DNA from: Actinernus sp. WN-2022 | Lineage: Eukaryota; Cnidaria; Anthozoa; Actiniaria; Actinernidae | DNA: 64,000 nucleotides | Direction of reading: 5' to 3' | NCBI GenBank assembly: GCA_030867875.1 | Contig: JAOWCC010000570.1 | Coordinates: 116,612 to 180,611, forward strand | Shown here: in pieces, positions 12,070-26,200 of the stretch | How the letters are laid out: the number at the start of each line of letters is the position of its first letter | Position numbering within the stretch: position 1 is the stretch's first letter | Notes under the pieces: model-generated | What the model was told of the DNA's origin: nothing | The model's input: only the letters and a program-made list of their open reading frames with translations | Database searches by the model: none | Made by a program: the position numbers and the translations under genes

Positions 12070-15000
12070 GAACGTTTTTAATATTAGCTCGCGGTCAGGA
12101 ATCTAAGAATTTGCTGGAAAGATGGAATCTCTCCGTTTGAGAATTTTACGGCACATTGAACGTGTTTAATATTAGCTCGCGATCAGGAATCTATGAATTT
12201 GTTGGAAAGATGGAATCTCTCCGTTTGAGAATTTTACGGCACATTGAACGTTTTTAATATTAGCTCGCGATCAGGAATCTATGAATTTGCTGGAAAGATG
12301 GCATCTCTCCGTTTGAGACTTTTACGGCACATTGAACGTTTTTAATATTAGCTCGCGATCAGGAATCTATGAATTTGCTGGAAAGATGGAATCTCTCCGT
12401 TTGAGAATTTTACGGCACATTGAGCGTTTTTAATATTAGCTCGCGATCAGGAATCTATGAATTTGCTGGAAAGATGGAATCTCTCCGTTTGAGAATTTTA
12501 CGGCACATTGAACGTTTTTAATATTAACTCGCGATCAGGAATCTATGAATTTCCTGGAAAGATGGAATCTCTCCGTTTGAGAATTTTACGGCTCATTGAA
12601 CGTTTTTAATATTAGCTCGCGAGCAGGAATCTATGAATTTGCTGGAAAGATGGAATCTCTCCGTTTGAGAATTTTACGGCACATTGAACGTTTTTAAAAT
12701 TAGCTCCCGAGCAGGAATCTATGAATTTGCTGGAAAGATGGAATCTCTCCGTTTGAGAATTTTACGGCACATTGAACGTTTTTAACATTAGCTCGCGATC
12801 AGGAATCTATGAATTTGCTGGAAAGATGGAATCTCTCCGTTTGAGGATTTTACGGCACATTGAACGTTTTTAATATTAGCTCGCGATCAGGAATCTATGA
12901 ATTTGCTGGAAAGATGGAATCTCTCCGTTTGAGAATTTTACGGCACATTGAACGTTTTTAATATTAGCTCGCGGTCAGGAATCTAAGAATTTGCTGGAAA
13001 GATGGAATCTCTCCGTTTGAGAATTTTACGGCACATTGAACGTTTTTAATATTAGCTCGCGATCAGGAATCTATGAATTTGTTAGAAAGATGGAATCTCT
13101 CCGTTTGAGAATTTTACGGCTCATTGAACGTTTTTAATATTAGCTCGCGAGCAGGAATCTATGAATTTCCTGGAAAGATGGAATCTCTCCGTTTGAGAAT
13201 TTTACGGCACATTGAACGTTTTTAATATTAGCTCGCGATCAGGAATCTATGAATTTGCTGGAAAGATGGAATCTCTCCGTTTGAGAATTTTAAGGCACAT
13301 TGAACGTTTTTAATATTAGCTGGCGATCAGGAATCTATGAATTTGCTGGAAAGATGGATACTCTCCGTTTGAGAATTTTACGGCACATTGACCGTTTTTA
13401 ATATTAGCTCGCGATCAGGAATCTAAGAATTTGCTGGAAAGATGGAATCTCTCCGTTTGAGAATTTTACGGCATATTGAACGTGTTTAATATCAGCTCGC
13501 GATCAGGAATCTATGAATTTGTTAGAAAGATGGAATCTCTCCGTTTGAGAATTTTACGGCACATTGAACGTTTTTAATATTAGCTCGCGATCAGGAATCT
13601 ATGAATTTGCTGGAAAGATGGCATCTCTCCGTTTGAGACTTTTACGGCACATTGAACGTTTTTAATATTAGCTCGCGATCAGGAATCTATGAATTTGTTG
13701 GAAAGATGGAATCTCTCCGTTTGAGAATTTTACGGCACATTGAACGTTTTTAATATTAGCTCGCGATCAGGAATCTAAGAATTTGCTGGAAAGATGGAAT
13801 CTCTCCGTTTGAGACTTTTACGGCACATTGAACGTTTTTAATATTAGCTCGCGATCAGGAATCTATGAATTTGCTGGAAAGATGGAATCTCTCCGTTTGA
13901 GAATTTTACGGCACATTGAGCGTTTTTAATATTAGCTCGCGATCAGGAATCTATGAATTTGCTGGAAAGATGGAATCTCTCCGTTTGAGAATTTTACGGC
14001 ACATTGAACGTTTTTAATATTAGCTCGCGATCAGGAATCTATGAATTTCCTGGAAAGATGGAATCTCTCCGTTTGAGAATTTTACGGCTCATTGAACGTT
14101 TTTAATATTAGCTCGCGAGCAGGAATCTATGAATTTCCTGGAAAGATGGAATCTCTCCGTTTGAGAATTTTACGGCACATTGAACGTTTTTAATATTAGC
14201 TCGCGATCAGGAATCTATGAATTTGCTGGAAAGATGGAATCTCTCCGTTTGAGAATTTTAAGGCACATTGAACGTTTTTAATATTAGCTGGCGATCAGGA
14301 ATCTATGAATTTGCTGGAAAGATGGATACTCTCCGTTTGAGAATTTTACGGCACATTGACCGTTTTTAATATTAGCTCGCGATCAGGAATCTATGAATTT
14401 GCTGGAAAGATGGGAATCTCTCCGTTTGAGAATTTTACGGCACATTGAACGTTTTTAATATTAGCTCGCGGTCAGGAATCTATGAATTTGCTGGAAAGAT
14501 GGAATCTCTCCGTTTGAGAATTTTACGGCACATTGAACGTTTTTAATATTAGCTCGCGGTCAGGAATCTATGAATTTGCTGGAAAGATGGAATCTCTCCG
14601 TTGAGAATTTTACGGCACATTGAACGTGTTTAATATTAGCTCGCGATCAGGAATCTATGAATTTGCTGGAAAGATGGAATCTCTCCGTTTGAGAATTTTA
14701 CGGCACTTGAACGTTTTTAATATTAGCTCGCGATCAGGAATCTATGAATTTGCTTGAAAGATGGAATCTCTCCGTTTGAGAATTTTACGGCACATTGAAC
14801 GTTTTTAATATTAGCTCGCGGTCAGGAATCTAAGAATTTGCTGGAAAGATGGAATCTCTCCGTTTGAGAATTTTACGGCAAATTGAACGTGTTTAATATT
14901 AGCTCGCGATCAGGAATCTATGAATTTGTTGGAAAGATGGAATCTCTCCGTTTGAGAATTTTACGGCACATTGAACGTTTTTAATATTAGCTCGCGATCA

Positions 15001-18000
15001 GGAATCTATGAATTTGCTGGAAAGATGGAATCTCTCCGTTTGAGAATTTTACGGCACTTGAACGTTTTTAATATTAGCTCGCGATCAGGAATCTATGAAT
15101 TTGCTGGAAAGATGGAATCTCTCCGTTTGAGAATTTTACGGCACATTGAACGTTTTTTAATATTAGCTCGCGAGCAGGAATCTAGGAATTTGCTGGAAAG
15201 ATGGAATCTCTCCGTTTGAGAATTTTACGGCACATTGAACGTTTTTAATATTAGCTCGCGCTCAGGAATCTATGAATTTGCTGGAAAGATGGAATCTCTC
15301 CGTTTGAGAATTTTACGGCACATTGAACGTGTTTAATATTAGCTCGCGATCAGGAATCTATGAATTTGCTGGAAAGATGGAATCTCTCCGTTTGAGAATT
15401 TTACGGCATATTGAACGTGTTTAATATTAGCTCGCGATCAGGAATCTATGAATTTGCTGGAAAGATGGAATCTCTCCGTTTGAGAATTTTACGGCATATT
15501 GAACGTTTTTAATATTAGTTCGCGATCAGGAATCTATGAATTTGCTGGAAAGATGGAATCTCTCCGTTTGAGAATTTTACGGCACATTGAACGTTTTTAA
15601 TATTAGTTCGCGATCAGGAATCTATGAATTTGCTGGAAAGATGGAATCTCTCCGTTTGAGAATTTTACGGCACATTGAACGTTTTTAATATTAGCTCGCG
15701 ATCAGGAATCTATGAATTTGCTTGAAAGATGGAATCTCTCCGTTTGAGAATTTTACGGCACATTGAACGTTTTAATATTAGCTGGCGATCAGGAATCTAT
15801 GAATTTGCTGGAAAGATGGAATCTCTCCGTTTGAGAATTTTACGGCACATTGAACGTTTTTAATATTAGCTCGCGATCAGGAATCTATGAATTTGCTTGA
15901 AAGATGGAATCTCTTCGTTTGAGAATTTTACGGCACATTGAACGTTTTTAATATTAGCTCGCGGTCAGGAATCTAAGAATTTGCTGGAAAGATGGAATCT
16001 CTCCGTTTGAGAATTTTACGGCACATTGAACGTGTTTAATATTAGCTCGCGATCAGGAATCTATGAATTTGTTGGAAAGATGGAATCTCTCCGTTTGAGA
16101 ATTTTACGGCACATTGAACGTTTTTAATATTAGCTCGCGAGCAGGAATCTATGAATTTCCTGAAAGATGGAATCTCTCCGTTTGAGAATTTTAAGGCACA
16201 TTGAACGTTTTTAATATTAGCTGGCGATCAGGAATCTATGAATTTGCTGGAAAGATGGATACTCTCCGTTTGAGAATTTTACGGCACATTGACCGTTTTT
16301 AATATTAGCTCGCGATCAGGAATCTATGAATTTGCTGGAAAGATGGAATCTCTCCGTTTGAGAATTTTACGGCACATTGAACGTTTTTAATATTAGCTCG
16401 CGGTCAGGAATCTATGAATTTGCTGGAAAGATGGAATCTCTCCGTTTGAGAATTTTACGGCACATTGAACGTTTTTAATATTAGCTCGCGGTCAGGAATC
16501 TATGAATTTGCTGGGAAGATGGAATCTCTCCGTTTGAGAATTTTACGGCACATTGAACCTGTTTAATATTAGCTCGCGTTAAGGAATCTATGAATTTGCT
16601 GGAAAGATGGAATCTCTCCGTTTGAGAATTTTACGGCACATTGAACGTTTTAATATTAGCTGGCGATCAGGAATCTATGAATTTGCTGGAAAGATGGAAT
16701 CTCTCCGTTTGAGAATTTTACGGCACATTGAACGTTTTTAATATTAGCTCGCGATCAGGAATCTATGAATTTGCTTGAAAGATGGAATCTCTCCGTTTGA
16801 GAATTTTACGGCACATTGAACGTTTTTAATATTAGCTCGCGGTCAGGAATCTAAGAATTTGCTGGAAAGATGGAATCTCTCCGTTTGAGAATTTTACGGC
16901 ACATTGAACGTGTTTAATATTAGCTCGCGATCAGGAATCTATGAATTTGTTGGAAAGATGGAATCTCTCCGTTTGAGAATTTTACGGCACATTGAACGTT
17001 TTTAATATTAGCTCGCGAGCAGGAATCTATGAATTTCCTGGAAAGATGGAATCTCTCCGTTTGAGAATTTTACGGCACATTGAACGTTTTTAATATTAGC
17101 TCGCGATCAGGAATCTATGAATTTGCTGGAAAGATGGAATCTCTCCGTTTGAGAATTTTAAGGCACATTGAACGTTTTTAATATTAGCTGGCGATCAGGA
17201 ATCTATGAATTTGCTGGAAAGATGGATACTCTCCGTTTGAGAATTTTACGGCATATTGACCGTTTTTAATATTAGCTCGCGATCAGGAATCTATGAATTT
17301 GCTGGAAAGATGGAATCTCTCCGTTTGGGAATTTTACGGCATATTGAACGTTTTTAATATTAGCTCGCGGTCAGGAATCTATGAATTTGCTGGAAAGATG
17401 GAATCTCTCCGTTTGAGAATTTTACGGCACATTGAACGTTTTTAATATTAGCTCGCGGTCAGGAATCTATGAATTTGCTGGAAAGATGGAATCTCTCCGT
17501 TTGAGAATTTTACGGCACATTGAACGTGTTTAATATTAGCTCGCGATCAGGAATCTATGAATTTGCTGGAAAGATGGAATCTCTCCGTTTGAGAATTTTA
17601 CGGCACTTGAACGTTTTTAATATTAGCTCGCGATCAGGAATCTATGAATTTGCTGGAAAGATGGAATCTCTCCGTTTGAGAATTTTACGGCACATTGAAC
17701 GTTTTTAATATTAGCTCGCGATCAGGAATCTATGAATTTGCTGGAAAGATGGAATCTCTCCGTTTGAGAATTTTAAGGCACATTGAACGTTTTTAATATT
17801 AGCTGGCGATCAGGAATCTATGAATTTGCTGGAAAGATGGATACTCTCCGTTTGAGAATTTTACGGCACATTGACCGTTTTTAATATTAGCTCGCGATCA
17901 GGAATCTATGAATTTGCTGGAAAGATGGAATCTCTCCGTTTGAGAATTTTACGGCACATTGAACGTTTTTAATATTAGCTCGCGGTCAGGAATCTATGAA

Positions 18001-18330
18001 TTTGCTGGGAAGATGGAATCTCTCCGTTTGAGAATTTTACGGCACATTGAACCTGTTTAATATTAGCTCGCGTTAAGGAATCTATGAATTTGCTGGAAAG
18101 ATGGAATCTCTCCGTTTGAGAATTTTACGGCACATTGAACGTTTTAATATTAGCTGGCGATCAGGAATCTATGAATTTGCTGGAAAGATGGAATCTCTCC
18201 GTTTGAGAATTTTACGGCACATTGAACGTTTTTAATATTAGCTCGCGATCAGGAATCTATGAATTTGCTTGAAAGATGGAATCTCTCCGTTTGAGAATTT
18301 TACGGCACATTGAACGTTTTTAATATTAGC

Positions 18331-20440
18331 TCGCGGTCAGGAATCTAAGAATTTGCTGGAAAGATGGAATCTCTCCGTTTGAGAATTTTACGGCACATTG
18401 AACGTGTTTAATATTAGCTCGCGATCAGGAATCTATGAATTTGTTGGAAAGATGGAATCTCTCCGTTTGAGAATTTTACGGCACATTGAACGTTTTTAAT
18501 ATTAGCTCGCGAGCAGGAATCTATGAATTTCCTGGAAAGATGGAATCTCTCCGTTTGAGAATTTTACGGCACATTGAACGTTTTTAATATTAGCTGGCGA
18601 TCAGGAATCTATGAATTTGCTGGAAAGATGGAATCTCTCCGTTTGAGAATTTTAAGGCACATTGAACGTTTTTAATATTAGCTGGCGATCAGGAATCTAT
18701 GAATTTGCTGGAAAGATGGATACTCTCCGTTTGAGAATTTTACGGCACATTGAACGTTTTTAATATTAGCTCGCGGTCAGGAATCTAAGAATTTGCTGGA
18801 AAGATGGAATCTCTCCGTTTGAGAATTTTACGGCACATTGAACGTGTTTAATATTAGCTCGCGATCAGGAATCTATGAATTTGTTGGAAAGATGGAATCT
18901 CTCCGTTTGAGAATTTTACGGCACATTGAACGTTTTTAATATTAGCTCGCGAGCAGGAATCTATGAATTTCCTGGAAAGATGGAATCTCTCCGTTTGAGA
19001 ATTTTACGGCACATTGAACGTTTTTAATATTAGCTCGCGATCAGGAATCTATGAATTTGCTGGAAAGATGGAATCTCTCCGTTTGAGAATTTTAAGGCAC
19101 ATTGAACGTTTTTAATATTAGCTGGCGATCAGGAATCTATGAATTTGCTGGAAAGATGGATACTCTCCGTTTGAGAATTTTACGGCACATTGACCGTTTT
19201 TAATATTAGCTCGCGATCAGGAATCTATGAATTTGCTGGAAAGATGGAATCTCTCCGTTTGAGAATTTTACGGCACATTGAACGTTTTTAATATTAGCTC
19301 GCGGTCAGGAATCTAAGAATTTGCTGGAAAGATGGAATCTCTCCGTTTGAGAATTTTACGGCACATTGAACGTGTTTAATATTAGCTCGCGATCAGGAAT
19401 CTATGAATTTGTTGGAAAGATGGAATCTCTCCGTTTGAGAATTTTACGGCACATTGAACGTTTTTAATATTAGCTCGCGAGCAGGAATCTATGAATTTCC
19501 TGGAAAGATGGAATCTCTCCGTTTGAGAATTTTACGGCACATTGAACGTTTTTAATATTAGCTCGCGATCAGGAATCTATGAATTTGCTGGAAAGATGGA
19601 ATCTCTCCGTTTGAGAATTTTAAGGCACATTGAACGTTTTTAATATTAGCTGGCGATCAGGAATCTATGAATTTGCTGGAAAGATGGATACTCTCCGTTT
19701 GAGAATTTTACGGCACATTGACCGTTTTTAATATTAGCTCGCGATCAGGAATCTATGAATTTGCTGGAAAGATGGAATCTCTCCGTTTGAGAATTTTACG
19801 GCACATTGAACGTTTTTAATATTAGCTCGCGGTCAGGAATCTATGAATTTGCTGGGAAGATGGAATCTCTCCGTTTGAGAATTTTACGGCACATTGAACC
19901 TGTTTAATATTAGCTCGCGTTAAGGAATCTATGAATTTGCTGGAAAGATGGAATCTCTCCGTTTGAGAATTTTACGGCACATTGAACGTTTTAATATTAG
20001 CTCGCGGTCAGGAATCTAAGAATTTGCTGAAAGATGGAATCTCTCCGTTTGAGAATTTTACGGCACATTGAACGTGTTTAATATTAGCTCGCGATCAGGA
20101 ATCTATGAATTTGTTGGAAAGATGGAATCTCTCCGTTTGAGAATTTTACGGCACATTGAACGTTTTTAATATTAGCTCGCGAGCAGGAATCTATGAATTT
20201 CCTGGAAAGATGGAATCTCTCCGTTTGAGAATTTTACGGCACATTGAACGTTTTTAATATTAGCTCGCGATCAGGAATCTATGAATTTGCTGGAAAGATG
20301 GAATCTCTCCGTTTGAGAATTTTAAGGCACATTGAACGTTTTTAATATTAGCTGGCGATCAGGAATCTATGAATTTGCTGGAAAGATGGATACTCTCCGT
20401 TTGAGAATTTTACGGCACATTGACCGTTTTTAATATTAGC
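18331..20440 (+). repeat. Run of one cassette repeated at 5-, 6- and 8-monomer spacing
   Basis: The ordered markers CTAAGAATTTG, GTGTTT/GTTGG, GAGC/CCTGG, TTTTAAGG and GGATAC occur four times. The CTAAG marker is at about 18345, 18785, 19313 and 20016. Spacings are 440 bp (5 monomers), 528 bp (6 monomers) and 703 bp (8 monomers minus 1 bp). Copies therefore differ by insertion or loss of whole monomers. Confidence 0.8.
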
Positions 20441-23142
20441 TCGCGATCAGGAATCTATGAATTTGCTGGAAAGATGGAATCTCTCCGTTTGAGAATTTTA
20501 CGGCACATTGAACGTTTTTAATATTAGCTCGCGGTCAGGAATCTATGAATTTGCTGGAAAGATGGAATCTCTCCGTTTGAGAATTTTACGGCACTTGAAC
20601 GTTTTTAATATTAGCTCGCGATCAGGAATCTATGAATTTGCTGGAAAGATGGAATCTCTCCGTTTGAGAATTTTACGGCACATTGAACGTTTTTAATATT
20701 AGCTCGCGATCAGGAATCTATGAATTTGCTGGAAAGATGGAATCTCTCCGTTTGAGAATTTTAAGGCACATTGAACGTTTTTAATATTAGCTGGCGATCA
20801 GGAATCTATGAATTTGCTGGAAAGATGGATACTCTCCGTTTGAGAATTTTACGGCACATTGACCGTTTTTAATATTAGCTCGCGATCAGGAATCTATGAA
20901 TTTGCTGGAAAGATGGAATCTCTCCGTTTGAGAATTTTACGGCACATTGAACGTTTTTAATATTAGCTCGCGGTCAGGAATCTATGAATTTGCTGGAAAG
21001 ATGGAATCTCTCCGTTTGAGAATTTTACGGCACATTGAACGTTTTTAATATTAGCTCGCGGTCAGGAATCTATGAATTTGCTGGGAAGATGGAATCTCTC
21101 CGTTTGAGAATTTTACGGCACATTGAACCTGTTTAATATTAGCTCGCGTTAAGGAATCTATGAATTTGCTGGAAAGATGGAATCTCTCCGTTTGAGAATT
21201 TTACGGCACATTGAACGTTTTAATATTAGCTGGCGATCAGGAATCTATGAATTTGCTGGAAAGATGGAATCTCTCCGTTTGAGAATTTTACGGCACATTG
21301 AACGTTTTTAATATTAGCTCGCGATCAGGAATCTATGAATTTGCTTGAAAGATGGAATCTCTCCGTTTGAGAATTTTACGGCACATTGAACGTTTTTAAT
21401 ATTAGCTCGCGGTCAGGAATCTAAGAATTTGCTGGAAAGATGGAATCTCTCCGTTTGAGAATTTTACGGCACATTGAACGTGTTTAATATTAGCTCGCGA
21501 TCAGGAATCTATGAATTTGTTGGAAAGATGGAATCTCTCCGTTTGAGAATTTTACGGCACATTGAACGTTTTTAATATTAGCTCGCGAGCAGGAATCTAT
21601 GAATTTGCTGGGAAGATGGAATCTCTCCGTTTGAGAATTTTACGGCACATTGAACCTGTTTAATATTAGCTCGCGTTAAGGAATCTATGAATTTGCTGGA
21701 AAGATGGAATCTCTCCGTTTGAGAATTTTACGGCACATTGAACGTTTTAATATTAGCTGGCGATCAGGAATCTATGAATTTGCTGGAAAGATGAATCTCT
21801 CCGTTTGAGAATTTTACGGCACATTGAACGTTTTTAATATTAGCTCGCGATCAGGAATCTATGAATTTGCTTGAAAGATGGAATCTCTCCGTTTGAGAAT
21901 TTTACGGCACATTGAACGTTTTTAATATTAGCTCGCGGTCAGGAATCTAAGAATTTGCTGGAAAGATGGAATCTCTCCGTTTGAGAATTTTACGGCACAT
22001 TGAACGTGTTTAATATTAGCTCGCGATCAGGAATCTATGAATTTGTTGGAAAGATGGAATCTCTCCGTTTGAGAATTTTACGGCACATTGAACGTTTTTA
22101 ATATTAGCTCGCGAGCAGGAATCTATGAATTTCCTGGAAAGATGGAATCTCTCCGTTTGAGAATTTTACGGCACATTGAACGTTTTTAATATTAGCTCGC
22201 GATCAGGAATCTATGAATTTGCTGAAAGATGGAATCTCTCCGTTTGAGAATTTTAAGGCACATTGAACGTTTTTAATATTAGCTGGCGATCAGGAATCTA
22301 TGAATTTGCTGGAAAGATGGATACACTCCGTTTGAGAATTTTACGGCACATTGACCGATTTTAATATTAGCTCGCGATCAGGAATCTATGAATTTGCTGG
22401 AAAGATGGAATCTCTCCGTTTGAGAATTTTACGGCACATTGAACGTTTTTAATATTAGCTCGCGGTCAGGAATCTATGAATTTGCTGGAAAGATGGAATC
22501 TCTCCGTTTGAGAATTTTACGGCACATTGAACGTTTTTAATATTAGCTCGCGGTCAGGAATCTATGAATTTGCTGGAAAGATGGAATCTCTCCGTTTGAG
22601 AATTTTACGGCACATTGAACGTGTTTAATATTAGCTCGCGATCAGGAATCTATGAATTTGTTGGAAAGATGGAATCTCTCCGTTTGAGAATTTTACGGCA
22701 CATTGAACGTTTTTAATATTAGCTCGCGATCAGGAATCTATGAATTTGCTGGAAAGATGGAATCTCTCCGTTTGAGAATTTTACGGCACTGAACGTTTTT
22801 AATATTAGCTCGCGATCAGGAATCTATGAATTTGCTGGAAAGATGGAATCTCTCCGTTTGAGAATTTTACGGCACATTGAACGTTTTTAATATTAGCTCG
22901 CGAGCAGGAATCTATGAATTTGCTGGAAAGATGGAATCTCTCCGTTTGAGAATTTTACGGCACATTGAACGTTTTTAATATTAGCTCGCGCTCAGGAATC
23001 TATGAATTTGCTGGAAAGATGGAATCTCTCCGTTTGAGAATTTTACGGCACATTGAACGTGTTTAATATTAGCTCGCGATCAGGAATCTATGAATTTGCT
23101 GGAAAGATGGAATCTCTCCGTTTGAGAATTTTACGGCACATT

Positions 23143-23219
23143 GAACGTTTTTAATATTAGCTCGCGATCAGTTTGCTGGAAAGATGGAATTTCTCCGTTT
23201 GAGAATTTTACGGCACATT
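23143..23219 (+). repeat. 77-bp deletion monomer
   Basis: Same 11-bp deletion with linked AATTTCTCC, and a T5 run. It sits alone in a 36-kb stretch otherwise free of this type and is followed by a CTGGCG monomer. Confidence 0.93.
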
Positions 23220-26200
23220 GAACGTTTTTAATATTAGCTGGCGATCAGGAATCTATGAATTTGCTGGAAAGATGGAATCTCTCCGTTTGAGAATTTTACG
23301 GCACATTGAACGTTTTTAATATTAGCTCGCGGTCAGGAATCTATGAATTTGCTGGAAAGATGGAATCTCTCCGTTTGAGAATTTTACGGCACATTGAACG
23401 TGTTTAATATTAGCTCGCGATCAGGAATCTATGAATTTGCTGGAAAGATGGAATCTCTCCGTTTGAGAATTTTACGGCACTTGAACGTTTTTAATATTAG
23501 CTCGCGATCAGGAATCTATGAATTTGCTGGAAAGATGGAATCTCTCCGTTTGAGAATTTTACGGCACATTGAACGTTTTTAATATTAGCTCGCGATCAGG
23601 AATCTATGAATTTGCTGGAAAGATGGAATCTCTCCGTTTGAGAATTTTAAGGCACATTGAACGTTTTTAATATTAGCTGGCGATCAGGAATCTATGAATT
23701 TGCTGGAAAGATGGATACTCTCCGTTTGAGAATTTTACGGCACATTGACCGTTTTTAATATTAGCTCGCGATCAGGAATCTATGAATTTGCTGGAAAGAC
23801 GGAATCTCTCCGTTTGAGAATTTTACGGCACATTGAACGTTTTTAATATTAGCTCGCGGTCAGGAATCTATGAATTTGCTGGAAAGATGGAATCTCTCCG
23901 TTTGAGAATTTTACGGCACATTGAACGTTTTTAATATTAGCTCGCGGTCAGGAATCTATGAATTTGCTGGGAAGATGGAATCTCTCCGTTTGAGAATTTT
24001 ACGGCACATTGAACCTGTTTAATATTAGCTCGCGTTAAGGAATCTATGAATTTGCTGGAAAGATGGAATCTATCCGTTTGAGAATTTTACGGCACATTGA
24101 ACGTTTTAATATTAGCTGGCGATCAGGAATCTATGAATTTGCTGGAAAGATGGAATCTCTCCGTTTGAGAATTTTACGGCACATTGAACGTTTTTAATAT
24201 TAGCTCGCGATCAGGAATCTATGAATTTGCTTGAAAGATGGAATCTCTCCGTTTGAGAATTTTACGGCACATTGAACGTTTTTAATATTAGCTCGCGGTC
24301 AGGAATCTAAGAATTTGCTGGAAAGATGGAATCTCTCCGTTTGAGAATTTTACGGCACATTGAACGTGTTTAATATTAGCTCGCGATCAGGAATCTATGA
24401 ATTTGTTGGAAAGATGGAATCTCTCCGTTTGAGAATTTTACGGCACATTGAACGTTTTTAATATTAGCTCGCGAGCAGGAATCTATGAATTTCCTGGAAA
24501 GATGGAATCTCTCCGTTTGAGAATTTTACGGCACATTGAACGTTTTTAATATTAGCTCGCGATCAGGAATCTATGAATTTGCTGGAAAGATGGAATCTCT
24601 CCGTTTGAGAATTTTAAGGCACATTGAACGTTTTTAATATTAGCTGGCGATCAGGAATCTATGAATTTGCTGGAAAGATGGATACTCTCCGTTTGAGAAT
24701 ATTACGGCACATTGACCGTTTTTAATATTAGCTCGCGATCAGGAATCTATGAATTTGCTGGAAAGATGGAATCTCTCCGTTTGAGAATTTTACGGCACAT
24801 TGACCGATTTTAATATTAGCTCGCGATCAGGAATCTATGAATTTGCTGGAAAGATGGAATCTCTCCGTTTGAGAATTTTACGGCACATTGAACGTTTTTA
24901 ATATTAGCTCGCGGTCAGGAATCTATGAATTTGCTGGAAAGATGGAATCTCTCCGTTTAAGAATTTTACGGCACATTGAACGTTTTTAATATTAGCTCGC
25001 GATCAGGAATCTATGAATTTGCTGGAAAGATGGAATCTCTCCGTTTGAGAAATTTACGGCACTTGAACGTTTTTAATATTAGCTCGCGATCAGGAATCTA
25101 TGAATTTGCTGGAAAGATGGAATCTCTCCGTTTGAGAATTTTACGGCACATTGAACGTTTTTAATATTAGCTCGCGATCAGGAATCTATGAATTTGCTGG
25201 AAAGATGGAATCTCTCCGTTTGAGAATTTTAAGGCACATTGAACGTTTTTAATATTAGCTGGCGATCAGGAATCTATGAATTTGCTGGAAAGATGGATAC
25301 TCTCCGTTTGAGAATTTTACGGCACATTGACCGTTTTTAATATTAGCTCGCGATCAGGAATCTATGAATTTGCTGGAAAGATGGAATCTCTCCGTTTGAG
25401 AATTTTACGGCACATTGAACGTTTTTAATATTAGCTCGCGGTCAGGAATCTATGAATTTGCTGGAAAGATGGAATCTCTCCGTTTGAGAATTTTACGGCA
25501 CATTGAACGTTTTTAATATTAGCTCGCGGTCAGGAATCTATGAATTTGCTGGAAAGATGGAATCTCTCCGTTTGAGAATTTTACGGCACATTGAACCTGT
25601 TTAATATTAGCTCGCGTTAAGGAATCTATGAATTTGCTGGAAAGATGGAATCTCTCCGTTTGAGAATTTTACGGCACATTGAACGTTTTAATATTAGCTG
25701 GCGATCAGGAATCTATGAATTTGCTGGAAAGATGGAATCTCTCCGTTTGAGAATTTTACGGCACATTGAACGTTTTTAATATTAGCTCGCGATCAGGAAT
25801 CTATGAATTTGCTTGAAAGATGGAATCTCTCCGTTTGAGAATTTTACGGCACATTGAACGTTTTTAATATTAGCTCGCGGTCAGGAATCTAAGAATTTGC
25901 TGGAAAGATGGAATCTCTCCGTTTGAGAATTTTACGGCACATTGAACGTGTTTAATATTAGCTCGCGATCAGGAATCTATGAATTTGTTGGAAAGATGGA
26001 ATCTCTCCGTTTGAGAATTTTACGGCACATTGAACGTTTTTAATATTAGCTCGCGAGCAGGAATCTATGAATTTGCTGGAAAGATGGAATCTCTCCGTTT
26101 GAGAATTTTAAGGCACATTGAACGTTTTTAATATTAGCTGGCGATCAGGAATCTATGAATTTGCTGGAAAGATGGATACTCTCCGTTTGAGAATTTTACG

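Larger units (their letters stand above)
9661..12905 (+). repeat. Second copy of the 3.2-kb duplicated segment
   Basis: Repeats 4650-7894 marker by marker at a constant offset of 5011 bp. Private differences noticed: GCTAGAAAG near 10190 and CCGTTTAAG near 10469. After 12905 the order departs from the first copy, to CGCGGTCAGG with CTAAGAATTTG. Confidence 0.88.

Noticed and set aside
14971..15219. 82-codon open frame with an extended tail
   Set aside because: The extra length comes from a T6 run near 15155 that shifts the frame past the usual TAA. It is one indel in one monomer, with no sign of selection.
23143..23219. The 77-bp monomers as insertion-element scars or target sites
   Set aside because: They lack sequence relative to the consensus and contain no inserted sequence or target-site duplication. 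A simple 11-bp deletion that later spread explains them.
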